DNA of 64,000 bases from Hibiscus mutabilis (GCA_019671005.1 CM033718.1:35914508-35978507), one strand, 5' to 3'; shown: positions 12,342 through 24,558, numbered from the stretch's first letter. The notes: generated by a model from the letters alone, not told the origin. Made by a program: numbers and translations.

Positions 12342-12478
12342 CTGACAATATCAAAATAATTCAAGGGAGGTTTCAATTAAGCAAGATCACAAGTAATTTG
12401 CAAATGACTCCTAGGTGGCATAAATTTAACTAAAGATATAATCGAAACTATTTTAGTCCTAGGACCGACTAAACCTTA

Positions 12479-12491
12479 GCTCTGATTACCA
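12479..12491 (-). other. Primer binding site of element A (tRNA-Met type, +A variant)
   Basis: The minus strand reads TGGTAATCAGAGC, three bases inside the 5' LTR end. The usual initiator tRNA-Met complement is TGGTATCAGAGC; here one extra A follows TGGTA. Confidence 0.88.
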
Positions 12492-12494
12492 AAT

Positions 12495-14603
12495 TATAAC
12501 ATCCCCTACCCGGTTTAGTAGTAAATCGGGTTTGAAAGGTTAAGTGATCACAATCAAGCTAACTTGTTAGCCAAGTTAGTAGTCGAACAAACAAAATCAA
12601 GATGCTTAGCTTCCTAGGATATTCGAAACAAACAAGTAGTGGTATCTTAATATGCGAAAATCATCAAGACTATATGCATTTCGGCTCTAATCCAAACAAA
12701 TCATACACAGGAAGGCATGAATTGGTACTTAATGTGATAATACCTGGTTCAATTGATTATAGATTCACATAACATTAAGGAATTATAACCAATCTGATTA
12801 GCTATTTGGCCATATATGCTATTCTTATTTCTATTAGACCATTCCAGTTTGAAGGAGTCACTTATGTATAAATATATGAATAGATTCAAGTATTCAGTAA
12901 ATCGCAGATTGTGAACAATAGTAACTTAAGTCTCATTTACTTCATCCCAACAACTGAGAATTTAAATTAGCATGATAACCTTATATCCTTTCAACCAAAA
13001 CTCAAACAACCATTTCATACCAAAGCATGCATCGACTAAATCATGATAAAGCCAAAAGTTGTTTTATACATATGTACATGCCTCCACAAAATATAACATC
13101 ACTTTAATTACATACCAAAGACACAACCAACCATACTAGTCAAGCAAGTTCCACATCCTAGGAGTCAAATAAGATAGACAAAACATACACTTATATCCCT
13201 TGTGGTCTTGGTTTCAATCTACTAGTATCAAGCTAACCTGAAACACATTCGGAAGAATCAATGAGTTAAAGAATGATGACTTGTATGCAACAAATAAACT
13301 ATTACTAGTCTAATCTTTTGAAGTATTCGAACAATTAAAGTAATTTGTCATCAAAGACATTTAAGTGTTTCAAAATTTGATTCCAAGGAAGCATATCCAC
13401 ATAACTATGAGAACCAAAGTCTCAAGCAACTCAATCGAGTCAAGTACTATTACAAGAATGTTCATAAACTTGTAAACATGTAATTTTATTTCTATTATCT
13501 AAGATTTTCGATGATCGAGTTTAAAACCCTTCCTTACAAGAGTTATATAAACTATAATAAACTCAAGGGATCTATTCAATCCAATATCCAAGCAACACAA
13601 TTTGTTCACATAAGTTGTTGTATATTGATATTTATTATACTTATTACATTATCTTGAGCCTTGATCGATAATTAATAGACACACGAATCCAACATAAAGA
13701 TAACATTAACAAGGGTATTCAAGTACCATTTCAAGGAGACTCAAGGTGTCAATTTGATATCAACTTTGAACAAGAGTACCAAAGGTACTAAAAGATCACT
13801 TGATCTTAACAACAAGGGACCGTAGTCCTAATTAGCGAGCTCGATGGACTCTATGGCATGCCAATTGTGTCTAACTAACTCGATTCAAGGCTTGCTTATT
13901 TAAGTTGTTTTCGATCAATTCAAGTGGCATTAGGAGCCTTATTCCAATCAGTCGATCATTCAACTTATTCATTCTACTAATTCACAATTACTAGCAAAGT
14001 GTAACTAGATCAAGTAGTATAACTAATGTAGTTTACCTCATGGATACTTACTTTGACCAGCATTTGATCATAATTCAATCAATTTGAAACGTAATGCATT
14101 TTATTTAATGTATTAGCATAGTATAACTACAATAGGGCAACAACACTCATACATACAACCTGGGTTACACTTTCAGTAGTTTCCAAGCTATTGATGTTCT
14201 CGCATCACAATCCCTTTTTTCTTATCGTTGTTTGGATCTATGAGTGCCCTTTTTCCTACCGTATCCTCTTGATTTTCTAACATATAACATCATAATTCTT
14301 ATTAGCCATAAATTTCGATTGATCAAATTTCCAATTCCATTCAATTTCATAATTAACAACTTGTCTCTTTATCTCGGAGACCTTCAAACGCATAAACAAT
14401 TAATTCAAGAATCTTACATCAGTTCTTATTTAACGATTTTCCAATTAGCTATACTCTTATTCTTCCAATTTAGCATATGTTCTAATCACCAAAACAGGGC
14501 AGCATTGCATTAATCATTTTCCTTGAACTAAAACAGCCCCAAGAGTATTATAGTTCCCATTAATTAATTTAGCAAACAATCACATAATTCAAAACATCAA
14601 AAC
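12495..14603 (-). repeat. 5' LTR of element A, truncated by insertion of element C
   Basis: It aligns with 5236-7352 of the 3' LTR. It carries the cassette in better condition: GGACCGTAGTCC at 13817-13828 (sense GGAC-TACG-GTCC) and GGCATGCC at 13855-13862, and acceptor-like TTTCAG/G (AG at 13239-13238). The promoter-proximal 0.9 kb is missing. Confidence 0.92.
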
Positions 14604-15553
14604 TGTAACACCCCCTACCCCGGGCTAGTAGCAACCTGGCTCGGGAGCGTTATATAAGTAAGCAAGGACAATGAACAAGAGAATACAAGAAAAAGCAAGC
14701 AACCAATCATACTTACTTATCATACAAGAAACTCATATTTGATTTCACATTATCAAAGGCATTCGAAACAAGGCATATACTTGTTTCCTTTTATACCTGC
14801 ATTATATGTTACTACATTATCAATACACTTTACTTCATTTTTATCCTTATCATTTGAATTGATCTAAGACAACAACCTAATTCCATTTCATTTCTTTGTT
14901 CCTTGGGCTTATACATGTACATCTTAACCCAAATTGCTAACATCTCTTGATCAATCAATTTACATGAAACTAGCTACCATTCAAGTCATTTTCTATACCT
15001 AACCATTTGGCCATCATCATGTTAATACCTAAACACATACATCATGGTATATACACACACAAGTGACCATATAGTTCTCAAGGCATTCGATTAGAATACA
15101 AGCAAGTATGGTTCGATCATACTACTTCCAATTCAAGCAAGACATGGACAATAACAAGGCATTCGAATGTTATCAAGGTACTCTCGATCAACATTTGATC
15201 ATTCCATAATTAAATCCATATATGCGCAGCAAATACCATTGATTACATGAACTTAAGTTCATTACATACTTAACCATAGGTTCATAACATAGTAGGCTTA
15301 TCAAGATCAATATATACAACTTTAAAGTGTACCAAAATGCATGATCATGATAAACTGTATACAATCTAGTGCCACCATTCTAGGAAATATACAAAACAAG
15401 TATGAAACCATACTTTAACTATGCTTGTGTGACTTCCTTCGAGCTCAAGAATTCAGGTTTCAAGATGAAGCAACACTTGTATCCTTTATCTTGTAGTTGG
15501 AAAGAATGAAAACGAGAGTGATAAGTACAAGAATGTACTTAGTGAAGTAGTAA
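14604..15553 (-). repeat. Truncated 3' LTR of element C
   Basis: It starts (on +) TGTAACACCCCCTACCCC and is collinear with the first 0.5-0.9 kb of LTR B, including the gtgccacc landmark (15371) and the AAGTACA-AGAA-TGTACTT inverted repeat (15524-15541). It ends in agtgaagtag, where LTR B continues but C switches to integrase sequence. About two thirds of the LTR, with the hairpin cassette, has been deleted. Confidence 0.88.
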
Positions 15554-16421
15554 CATTTCATGCTTGGCCACCAATATAGTGGCCTTAGATCCTTGTACAT
15601 CTTAATGGATCCCATATGAATCAAGAATGAGCTTTGGTGAGCTTCTTGTGACATTTCTTGTCTTAGTTCGTCATTGTTAGGAACACATACTCTATCTTAG
15701 AAATAGAGAAGTCCATTCAACTTAAGGGAGAAGTCAGAATTAGACTCAGAGTCTAGCTTGGATATGATCTTCTGAAGATCTGGATCAATTTGCTGGAGTT
15801 CTTTGATTCTCAAGATTAAGCTAGATTGAACTTGAAGTTCAAACAAGAATCTCTTTCCTTTGGATAAACGAAAATGTGCATTGATAGCCAATGAAGCTAC
15901 AAACGAAAGGGCAAGATCATTAAGGAAGATTTTCGAGTAGTTACTTGCAGGACAAGAAAGATCAATTCGAATGGATTACTTGTAATCCAAGAAAGATTAA
16001 ATTTGAATGAATTATTCTAGGATTTAGATTTCGGAGTTTACCCAAGTATTGTCTGTGACTAAGGGCATTAGCAACCACGTTTGCTTTCCCGGGATGGTAG
16101 TCGATAACCAAATCGTAATCTTTAAGCAATTCTAGCGATCTTCTTTGTCTCAAATTCAAATCTTTCTGAGTTAGGAGGTATTTGAGACTCTTTTGGTCTA
16201 TGAACAAGTTACATTTCTCCCCGTACAAGTAATGTCTCCATATTTTGAGAGCAAACACGATAGCTGCCAATTTTAGATCATGTGTAGGGTAGTTTGACTC
16301 ATTTGGTTTTAGTTGCCTTGAAGCGTAAGCTACCACTTTTCCATCTTGCATTAGGACACAGCCTAGTCCTAAATGAGATGCATCACTATAGATAGTGAAT
16401 TCTTTGTCCGATTCTGGTTGG
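15554..16421 (-). pseudogene. RNase H and integrase N-terminus of element C pol
   Basis: From right to left: an RNase H domain (IYSDASHLGLGCVLMQ, VVAYASRQLKPNESNYPTHDL, LKYLLTQKDLNLRQRR, VIDYHPGKANVVANALSHR) and the start of integrase (MAINAHFRL at 15891; EAHQSSFLIHMGSIKMYKDL and YWWPSMK near 15560-15650). In the last RNase H motif the usual ADALSR reads ANALSHR, so a catalytic Asp has become Asn. The integrase stops after YWWPSMK at the deletion joint with the LTR. The open frame also runs about 30 bp into LTR B at 16427-16456; that extension is accidental. Confidence 0.88.
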
Positions 16422-16426
16422 ATAAG
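16422..16426. repeat. Target site duplication of element B, left copy
   Basis: ATAAG here and at 27863-27867. The same pol site inside B reads ggataagaa, which confirms the unoccupied sequence. Confidence 0.93.
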
Positions 16427-16977
16427 TGTAACACCCCCTACCCGGGTTAGTAGCAACCCGGCTCGGGAGCATTACTTAACAAGAAAGCAAGGACATGGTA
16501 AGCATTACAAGAACAATACAATAATAATCAAGCAACTTACTTATCATACAAGCAAATTCATATTTGATTTCAAGTCATCGAAAGCATTCAAAAAAGGCCA
16601 AGGTAACCAATCATACAATAAAATGGTACTTATAACTAGATCAAACATTAGATCATTTCATTTAAGTCATCATATGCGCAGCAACAACCATTCATTACAT
16701 GTTATCTAAGTTCATTACATACTTGATACTAAATACATATCATGGTAGGCCCATCAAGATCAATACATACAAGTTTCATGTGCACTAAAATGCATGATCG
16801 AGCTAACTATATACAATCTAGTGCCACCATTCTAGGAGATATACAAAACTCGTATCCTTTATCCTGTAGTTGGGAAGAATGAAAACGAGAGTGATAAGTA
16901 CAAGAATGTACTTAGTGAGGTTACACTAAATCTAACCATTTGTTATTTCAAGTTTTATGCATCATTTAATCACGTAT

Positions 16978-17120
16978 AGACCTAGCTAAGGATTTCAAGC
17001 ATTTAGATAATCCTAGCTAAGGCTTACAAGCATTAGAGTGATCTTAGATAGGCTTTCAAACATTAGAATGATCTTAACTAGGCTTTCAAGCATTACAGTA
17101 ATCTTAGCTAGGCATATCAT
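16978..17120 (-). repeat. About 33-bp tandem repeat (tagctagg type) in LTR B
   Basis: Five degenerate units containing atcttagctaggctttcaag and cattagagtg. The same block is at 25190-25340 (other LTR), 46200-46310 (S2), 39470-39600 (S1, opposite strand) and, more diverged, 52490-52590 (S3). Confidence 0.75.
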
Positions 17121-17339
17121 ACATTCGGCCACAAGATACAAGCAACAAGAATTCATACTTCATGAATCAAGCTCATCATGCTTGCAAAACAAGAAATCAA
17201 GGCGTCATGCTTTCAATTCACGTAACATACAATTCATGGCATTCAAGACAAGTATCATGTATTATTGGATTGTTATTACAATTGTTATTCATTAAACAAC
17301 CCCTTTGGTACTTAATTTGTAAAGGTAATCGAGTCTCCA

Positions 17340-17490
17340 ACCAACTATCGCCACAAGATGCACGGTAGTGCTGGTCAACCTTCCTACTGTCGCCAAAGAC
17401 CTCATATGTACCTTTTGTCTGTCGCCAAATAGGGGCCTCAGCCTGGACCGTAGTCCACCCTTACACAATGAGCTATAGACTCTAAGGCAT
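17340..17490 (-). other. Hairpin/GACAGT cassette, 3' LTR of B
   Basis: In LTR sense: GGCATGCC-type GGGCATGCC (17487-17495 on +), GAGTCTATAGCTC, the 14-nt hairpin TGGAC-TACG-GTCCA (17444-17457), GGCGACAG modules, hairpin GCAC-TACC-GTGC (17360-17371) and GCGATAGTTGGTTGG. Confidence 0.7.
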
Positions 17491-19646
17491 GCCCTTCTAC
17501 CTAGTCCAACTAGCTACCAAGGTTGTTCGATTTACCATTTATTCAAGTATTTCAAGATCAAGCTCATGTCAAGCAAGTTCATTTCATATTAGGCCCTTAG
17601 GCCATTGAGCCATAGCTCACATATCAAGTAGTTTCATGTTTCATTTCATCAAGATGAGACTATGTCTCAAGTAAGTCTTTAACAATCAATCAGATTGCAT
17701 CATAGCACATACAAGCATCCATGTTATCATACAAACATGCTTAGAATTCGAAATGATCATGTATACAAGGCTAGGATCAACTTTCATGTATTTCTTTAGT
17801 CATCCTTCCCTTATTAGGTCAAGTTCATGATTAGATTCATTTAACATGTCAAGAATGTAACAAGAATACAATGGTTAGGACCTAGTACTAACCCTAGAGG
17901 TAACTACACTAACAATACTCCAAGCTTAACTAGTCTTGGGTCCGCACTCCTTTGTTCTTGGCTTTAGGATGATCCACTCTATCCTCTTCCACCAAGTTCA
18001 CTACTGGTTCTATCACATTACAGGCGCAAGCATGTCAAAACAAGATCACATACTCATTAAATCAAGACAATGTCACAAGCATATAACATACACAAATTTG
18101 GGCAGCATGCTCGTAAATATTCTCCATTACTCTTAACTACACTTTTATACATTCTAGTTCATGTAAAATAAGGCATATTCCAAGGCCTAAAACTATTTAC
18201 AAGATAGTTTACAAAATGCCTCAAAACAATGTGCATTTGCCTATACAGCTACTACCAGACAACTTGCACTCTACTCACTAAATCATGCATAACTTTCATT
18301 TCGTACGTCAGAATTTCAATTGGTTTACACCGTTGGAAAGCTAAAAAAAAATTATTTATGACCGTATACGGCTTTAAGTTTAATTCCTTTCTAATTAATA
18401 GAGTTTTTAACTTAAAGACAGGGCATCATGCTATATTGGACAGTTTGCACTGTCCCTAGTGTTTCTTTTCTACATTCCAGTATACAACCCAGAGTTCAGT
18501 TCTGTTTTCTCCTAGTGAATTTATAAATACTAGGGTGTTGTCCATTAAAATTTCAGCCTTAAATTCATTATACACAATTTATAGTGATTTTTCAAAGACA
18601 CTGCCCAGAACAGAGCATTTTGGGCAGATTACACTAGGTTGGATTTCTAGCTTCTTAACTCATTTTAGCAAGGTCCTAACATGGAAATTCCATTCATGTT
18701 CATCTTCATACATGTCTAGGTCATCATAATTCACCTAGAAATGTTCTTAAAACAGGGCATAATCATGTTGAACCTAATTCGATCTATTTGATCACATTTG
18801 CACATCCAATTCATCAACTGGGCAGTCCCTTACCTAATTTAACTAGTTCAATTTGGTGTAGTCATTTTCCAGCAAGGTAACTATTCAATTCAATCTTCAT
18901 TTTACCTAGTAACATCATCAAAACAGGGTTCTATGTTCATTTAGTATGTTTACACAATTTCTCCATCAAAACAGTCCTTAATCAAGATTGTTTTGAACCA
19001 TGTTCATATACCTCAAATTTCTAGCAACTATACGTATATCCTATATCAAATTGGTTACTAGAAGTCAAGATTTCAAGTTTACATTGAAGCTAGCATGTCG
19101 TTAACATGTATAACATTCATCCAATTTCATCAAGACACCAAGAACATCAACAATTCAAAGTTCAACAATCTATAACAAGTTATAATCAAGTATTATAGCT
19201 TCTCCTAGCTAAATTTGATCAATGGATGAATCAAGATGCTTGAATTGAAGGTGTTTGCATGCAAATTTCTCTTCCTTTTCTCTCTCTATAATTGGCCAAG
19301 AGGATGTATAAAGGGATGAAGATGACATATTTCTTTGTTCATCTAACTCAAGCTGCCGTGAGTCATCCCTTGCTTTGGCACATGTTCTCTTCATTTGAGA
19401 ACATGTGTCAAGGCCCTCAAACTTAATCCCTATTGCATGCAAAATCTAATGTTTTGTATGTTAACATTTCCATCCTTTCATTTATGCCTCCTAGTTTTAA
19501 TTTCAATTCATTTTGGTTCAATTTCACTTATTAGATTTTAAGGATGGCCAATGTTCATTCTTCTTTTAAATTGATTAGCACATGAATTCAATTAGCCTAT
19601 AGTTTATATTGTGGTAACATTTCTAGGCCAATTTTAGGGTGTTACA

Positions 19647-19665
19647 ATTCTCCTCCCCCTAAAAT
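19647..19665 (-). other. Polypurine tract of element B
   Basis: The minus strand reads ATTTTAGGGGGAGGAGAAT immediately before the 3' LTR start at 19646. Confidence 0.88.
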
Positions 19666-21190
19666 AAATTCATCCTCGAATTTACTTGAATCGAATAGGT
19701 GAGGATATTGCTTCTTCATGACCTCTTTAGATTCCCATGTTGCCTCTTCTACCTTGTGATTTCTCCACAAGACTTTGACTAGAGGAACATTCTTGTTTCA
19801 AAATCTTCTGACTTCCTTGTCAAGTATCTAAATAGGTTCTTCTTCATAAGATAGATCAGGATTCAATTCCACCTCTTCAGGTTCAAGGACATGAGATGGA
19901 TCAGACCTATATCTTCTAAGCATAGAGACATGGAAGACATTGTGGATCTTATCAAATTCACTAGGAAGTGCCAATCAATAAGCCACTAGACCAATTCTTT
20001 CAATGATTTCAAATGGTCTAATAAACCAAGGGCTAAGCTTTCCTTTTCTTCCAAATCTTAAGACTTTCTTTCAGGGAGATACTTTGAGGAAGACCTTGTC
20101 TCCAACGTTGTATTGGATGTCTCTCATTTTCAAGTTAGCATAAGTTTTTTTCCTATAGAAAGCTGCCTTTAATCGATCATGAATGATCTTCACTTGTTGT
20201 CCGTTTTCTATGAGAAATTGAGGTCCTAAAACCTTGCTTTCTCCCAATTCAGACCAGCACAAGGGAGTTCTACATTTTGTTCCGTATAAAGCTTTGAAGG
20301 GAGCCATCTGAATAGATGTCTAGTAGCTATTGTTGTAGCCAAACTCTACTAGGGGTAGAGATTTCTCCCAATTATTTTCAAAGTCTATAACACAAGCACG
20401 TAACATATCTTCGAGTACTTGAATGATTCTTTCAGATTGTCTGTCTGATTGAGGATGGAAAGTTGTACTAAGATGCACTTTAGCTCCTAGAGCCTTCTAC
20501 AAGGAATTCCAAAATCGAGAAGCAAATCTGGGATCACTATCAGAGATTATGGTTGTAAGTACACCGTGTAATAGAATCACTTCACGGATGTATAGCTCGA
20601 CTAAGGTTTCCAAGCACATGTTCATTTGAACAAGGATGAAGTGAGTAGACTTTGTGAATCTATCAACAATCACCTATACATCATCATTCTTTCTTGGAGT
20701 GGTAGGAAGACCAGTAACGAAATCTATTGTAATCCAATCCCATTTCCCCTGAAGAAATTCAATAGGTTGGAGCAATCCAGTAGGAACTGGATTCTTGGCT
20801 TTAACTCTTTGACAAGTTAGACACTTCGATACGAAGTCTGTGATAGCCAATTTCATACTTGGTCACCAGTATGTGGCTTTAGATCCTTGTACATGTTAAC
20901 TAATCATGGGTGAATCGAGAAAAAGCTTTGGTGAGCTTCTTGTAGCATTTCTTGTTTTAGTTCCTCATTGTTAGGAACACATACTTTATCCTTGAAATAG
21001 AGGAGTCCATTCGACTTGAGGGAGAAGTCAGAATTAGACTCAGAGTCTACCTTGGATATGATCTTCTAAAGATCCATATCAGTTTGCTGGAGTTCTTTAA
21101 TTATCGAGATCAAGCTAGATTGAACTTGAAGTTCAGACAAGAATTTTCATCCTTTGGATAAACATAAATTAGCATTGATAGCCAAGGAAG
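19666..21190 (-). pseudogene. Integrase with chromodomain of element B pol
   Basis: Blocks in order: zinc-finger tail FVSKCLTCQRVKA (20780-20830), WITIDFVTGLP with the first catalytic Asp, the SDSDPRFASRF block with the second, FHPQSDRQSERIIQVLEDMLR with the Glu, then SIQMAPFKALYGTKCRTPLCWSELGE (20071-20307), VGDKVFLKVSP, GKLSP, NVFHVSMLRRYRSDPSHV and a chromodomain (SYEEEP, ILDKEVRR, VPLVKVLWRNHKVEEATWE, YPHLF) ending near 19690. The D, D and E positions are all recognisable, but many in-frame stops interrupt the frame (for example after KNDDV at 20674 and in the C-terminal domain). Confidence 0.9.
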
Positions 21191-21720
21191 CTACAAATGA
21201 AAGAACAATATCATTAAGGTAAATTTTTGAGTAGTTACTTGCAAGACAAGTAAGGTATTTGAATGGCTTACTTGTGATCCAAGTAAGTCTAAATTCAATT
21301 GAAATATACTAGAATTTAGATTTAGAGGTTTACCCGAGTATGGTTTGCGACTAAGGGCATCAACAACCACGTTTGCTTTCCCTGGATGATAGTCGATAAC
21401 CAAATTGTAATCTTTAAGCAATTCTAGCCATCTTCATTGTCTCAGATTCAAACCTTTCTGAGTCAGAAGGTATTTGAGACTCTTGTGGTATGTGAACAGG
21501 TTACATTTCTCCATGTACAAGTAATGTCTCCATATCTTGAGAGAAAACACGGTAGCTGCCAGTTCTAGATCGTGTGTTGGATAGCTTGACTCGTGTGGTT
21601 TCAGTTGCCCTAAGCATAAGATACCACTTTTCCATCTTGCATTAGGACACATCCTAGTCCTCAATGAGATGCATCACTATAGATAGTGTATTCTTTGCCT
21701 GATTATGGTTGGATAAGAAC
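21191..21720 (-). pseudogene. RNase H domain of element B pol
   Basis: Blocks: IYSDASH, GLGCVLMQDGKVVSYA, QLKPHESSYPTHDLELAATVFSLKIWRHYLY, HKSLKYLLTQKGLNLRQ, then LKDYNLVIDYHPGKANVVVDALSRKPYSGK. The TDHKSL box reads TYHKSL, so one acidic residue is lost; the DALSR Asp is retained. Stops and a frame change relative to RT lie near 21664. Confidence 0.88.
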
Positions 21721-22640
21721 CGGTGCATGAGTCAGGGCTTGTTTAAGTTGATCGAAGCTTCGTTGTTGGTTCTCCGACCAAACAAAAGGCATATCTTTGC
21801 GAGTTAGCTTAGTCAAGCTTGCGGAAATGGATGAGAATCCTTTGACAAATTGCCAATAATACCCAGCTAAACTGAGAAAGCTTCTGATTTCACCAACAAT
21901 CCTCGAAGGTCTCCAATCCATGATGGATCAAATTTTGCTTGGGTCTACTTTAATTCCTTATGCCGAGATGACATGGCCAAGGAATGAGACATTCGATAAC
22001 CTGAATTCACACTTAGAGAACTTTGCGAACAATTGATGTTCTCTGAGAGTTTGCGATACAATTCGAAGGTGTTCTTCCTTATTTCGAGAATACACCAAGA
22101 TGTCATCGATGAAGATGACCATAAACTTGTCAAGATCGGGCTTGAATACACGGTTCATGAGGTCCATAAAAGCAGCCGGAGCATTCGTTAACTCGAATGG
22201 CATTACAAGGAATTCAAAGTGGCCATATCGAGTACGAAAGGTTGTCTTGGGTACATCTTCTTCTTTTACCCTCATTTCATAGTATCCCGATCAAAGATTG
22301 ATCTTTGAGAAAATCGAAGCATCCTTGAGTTGATCGAAGAGATATTCTATCCTTGGGAGAAGATACTAATTCTAGATAGTAAGCTTGTTCAATTGTCTGT
22401 GATCAATACAGAGTCTCATAGTTCCGTCTTTCTTCTTCACGAACAAGACTGGAGCACCCCATGGAGATGAGCTAGGCCGAATAATACCTTTATCTTGTAG
22501 CTCTTGGAGTTGCTTCTTAAGTTCTTTCAATTCAATAGGTGGAATTCGATAGGGTGTGATGGACACCGAAGTTGTTCCAGGTTGAACTTCAATCCCGAAC
22601 TCTACTTCTCTGGTTGGAGGGAGACCAAGGAGTTCCTTAG
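21721..22640 (-). pseudogene. Reverse transcriptase of element B pol
   Basis: From 22640 downward: LPGLPP-type linker, SITPYRIPPIELKELKKQLQ, RPSSSPWGAPVLFVKKKDG, MRLCIDHRQLNKLTI, stop, SKINL (first catalytic Asp replaced by Asn), RTRYGHFEFLVMPFELTNAPAAFMDLMNRVF, VIFIDDILVYSRNKEEH (catalytic DD present), FSKCEF, FLGHVISA, then RSFLSLAGYY and FVKGFSSISASLTKL into RNase H. The frame is held with stops from 22701 to 21703. In life this domain copies the element RNA. Here it is disabled by the D-to-N change and the stops. Confidence 0.9.
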
Positions 22641-23108
22641 GAAAAAACATCAACGAATTCATACACAATTGGCATACTAGGTAAGCCGAATTCAAATTCA
22701 ACTTGGATAGTCATGGCAGCAAAGATTGAGGTCGGTTTTCTATCAATTATGAGGATTAATTCCTTCCCTAAACCCCGGAGATACAGTCTCATATTTTGGC
22801 AATCTATCCACGCTTCATGTTTGCTTAACCAATCTAGTCCTAACACTAGATCGAACTCACAAGAAGGCAAGACATAAAGGTCAATGGGAAAAGGCACATT
22901 TCGAATGCTTATAGGACATTGCTTGTAAAAGAAGTTAATAGGCATATTTCCTCCTATAGGGTTTGAAACTACAAGGCTAGTTTTAACAAGTTTAGGTTTT
23001 AAGTTTAACTTAGCAATCAAGGAAGAACATATAAAAGAGTGGGTAGATCCCGAATCAATCAAAGCATATGCAGGACTTGAATTCAATTCAACAGTACCTG
23101 GGATAGCA
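22637..23108 (-). pseudogene. Aspartic protease of element B
   Basis: An open frame of 149 codons with AYALIDSGSTHSFIC (intact D-S-G), then NVPFPIDLYVLPSCEFDLVLGLDWLSKHEAWIDC. It ends in VYEFVDVFS and shifts frame into the RT frame at about 22640. This is the best preserved catalytic motif in B. Confidence 0.9.
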
Positions 23109-23119
23109 TCAGGTGCTTC

Positions 23120-24419
23120 TTCTTCCTTTTTTCCATGAATGTTGTAAATTCAAGCAGGGGCTCGAGATTCTTTGTGTGAAGTTACCGAGTGTTGCCTCTA
23201 CCCTTGCTTTGATTCCCGGACTGAGCTTGTCTTGGGCCCTAGTTTTGACTAGATTGAGCTGAATTAGCATTTGCAGGTGTTCTAGTTGGAACCTTGTTAG
23301 AATTCTGAGGACAATCCCAGATATAATGATCGGAGGCCCCACATAAGAAACACAAATTTTGTTGAGTTTTGCATTGCCCGGTGTGGAGCTTCTAACAGAA
23401 CTTGCAAATAGGATATTGAACAGCTTTGCCAAAATTCCCCGTACAATCAACAGAGATGATCGGGGATGAATACTTGATTACTGATTGAGGTTTCGGTATG
23501 TAATTGCTCTTCTGAATAATATGTAATTCAAAGAGTGATCTTTAGAGTGTTTAGCTTTCTTTGACTGCCAATGAGGATTGTCATCATTTATGGATCGTTT
23601 ATCCTTCTAGGAGTTACCACTCTTGCGTTTTTCAGAGGCCTTCATCTTTGCCTTGGTTGTAATAGCCCGTTTCACTAAATTATGGAAGTTAGTGATACCC
23701 AGGGTAGTGAAAATTGGACTTAGTTCATCATTCAGTCCATCGATGAACATCCGACATTTATCAACTTCGGTTTTGATGTATTCTGACCCATATTTGTAAT
23801 ACCTGCAGAAGTCACTCACGTATTGTTCAATGGGTCGACCACCTTGCTTGAGATACAAGAAACATTTATGGCTCTTGTCCAGGTACTGCTTCCTGATGTA
23901 TTTCATCCTAAATTCCTCAAGGAAGAATTTCCAAGTTACGACTTCAGCAGGAGCAGTCATGGTAGTGGTTTCCTACCAGCTTAAAGCTTCATCTGCCAAC
24001 AAAGCTATGGCACATTCTAGCTTTTGTTCATCGGGATAAGGTAATTGCTTGGTCAAGATTCGAGTAGTGGCCTCTAACCAGTACTCAGCTACTTCGGGAT
24101 TAGCTTCATTAGTGCCAGTGAAAGTATAGGCCCTGTGTTGAGCCAACTTGTGAATTGGAGCTCTAGTTGGCACAGCAACAGGGGAAACAATAGGATGATC
24201 TTGTTTTAACGCAGATACTAGATGATTGATCATCTCTATCATACTTAGGAGACATTATTGTTGCGCAAGATTTAAAGCATGAGCTTCTTGTTGAGCAGCA
24301 GCTTGGGCTCGGGTTTGAGCTTATTGTTGTGGAGGATTTTGTTCCATCCTCACACTGTCTCCTTCATTCGAGGAGCCTTCAGGACTTTCATTATCCCGGC
24401 CAAGTCTTGTTTCAGACAT
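23120..24419 (-). pseudogene. gag of element B
   Basis: The start ATG is at 24419-24417 (MSETRLGRDNE), about 160 nt inside the primer site. One frame with stops near 24255 and 23963 carries AHSQ-type capsid blocks (HKLAQHRAYTF, AEYWLEATTRILTKQLPYPDEQKLECAIALLADEALSW, FLEEFRMKYI, IEQYVSDFCRYYKYGSEYI, CRMFIDGLNDEL). Two zinc knuckles follow near 23300-23420: a first CKFC...HTGQC and a second CFLCGASDHYIWDC (C-X2-C-X4-H-X4-C). Confidence 0.9.
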
Positions 24420-24558
24420 TCCACATTCAAATAAAACAATTAGGGGTTCGGTTTAGTAAGAAAGACACATGCTTTTCAATACAAGTCTCCTAGGTGGTAC
24501 AAGTATCCTATATGATGCATGATAGCCCGGTTTAGTCCTAGAATCGACTAAACCTAAA

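Larger units (their letters stand above)
5236..14603 (-). mobile_element. Element A: degenerate Ty3/gypsy chromovirus, minus strand, 5' LTR cut by element C
   Basis: Two LTR copies face the same way (5236-8256 and 12495-14603), with minus-strand gag, protease, RT, RNase H, integrase and chromodomain between them. The primer site adjoins the right LTR and the polypurine tract adjoins the left LTR, so the transcript reads right to left. The right LTR stops at the base corresponding to 7352 in the left LTR, where C begins. The left flank is ATGTT (5231-5235); the matching TSD copy is absent because the outer end of the 5' LTR is not in the window. Confidence 0.93.
16427..19646 (-). repeat. 3' LTR of element B (3.2 kb)
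   Basis: Sense order (right to left): TGTAACACCCTAAAAT start; CACATGTTCTC stem-loop (19379-19407); donor site decayed to AAG/CT near 19200; GGACAGT-TTGC-ACTGTCC (18438-18455); hairpin cassette (17340-17490); about 33-bp tagctagg repeat (16978-17120); AAGTACA inverted repeat (16895-16912); acceptor-like CTACAG/G (AG at 16865-16864); TGTTACA end. A 77-codon open frame at 19209-19442 is also present in the other LTR, but I treat it as fortuitous. Confidence 0.95.

Noticed and set aside
16978..17120. Possible CRISPR-like or satellite array.
   Set aside because: The units are degenerate and contiguous without unique spacers, lie inside LTRs and occur at the same LTR position in other copies. They are a minisatellite of the LTR.
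19209..19442. A 77-codon ORF on the LTR sense strand of B, also at 27425-27658.
   Set aside because: It is in both LTRs only because the LTRs are recent duplicates. The matching stretch of S1 (38041-38260) does not keep the frame, and it has no recognisable domain.
23109..23450. A 113-codon minus-strand ORF in the gag region of B.
   Set aside because: It is an out-of-frame shadow. The true frame carries the CFLCGASDHYIWDC zinc knuckle in this segment.
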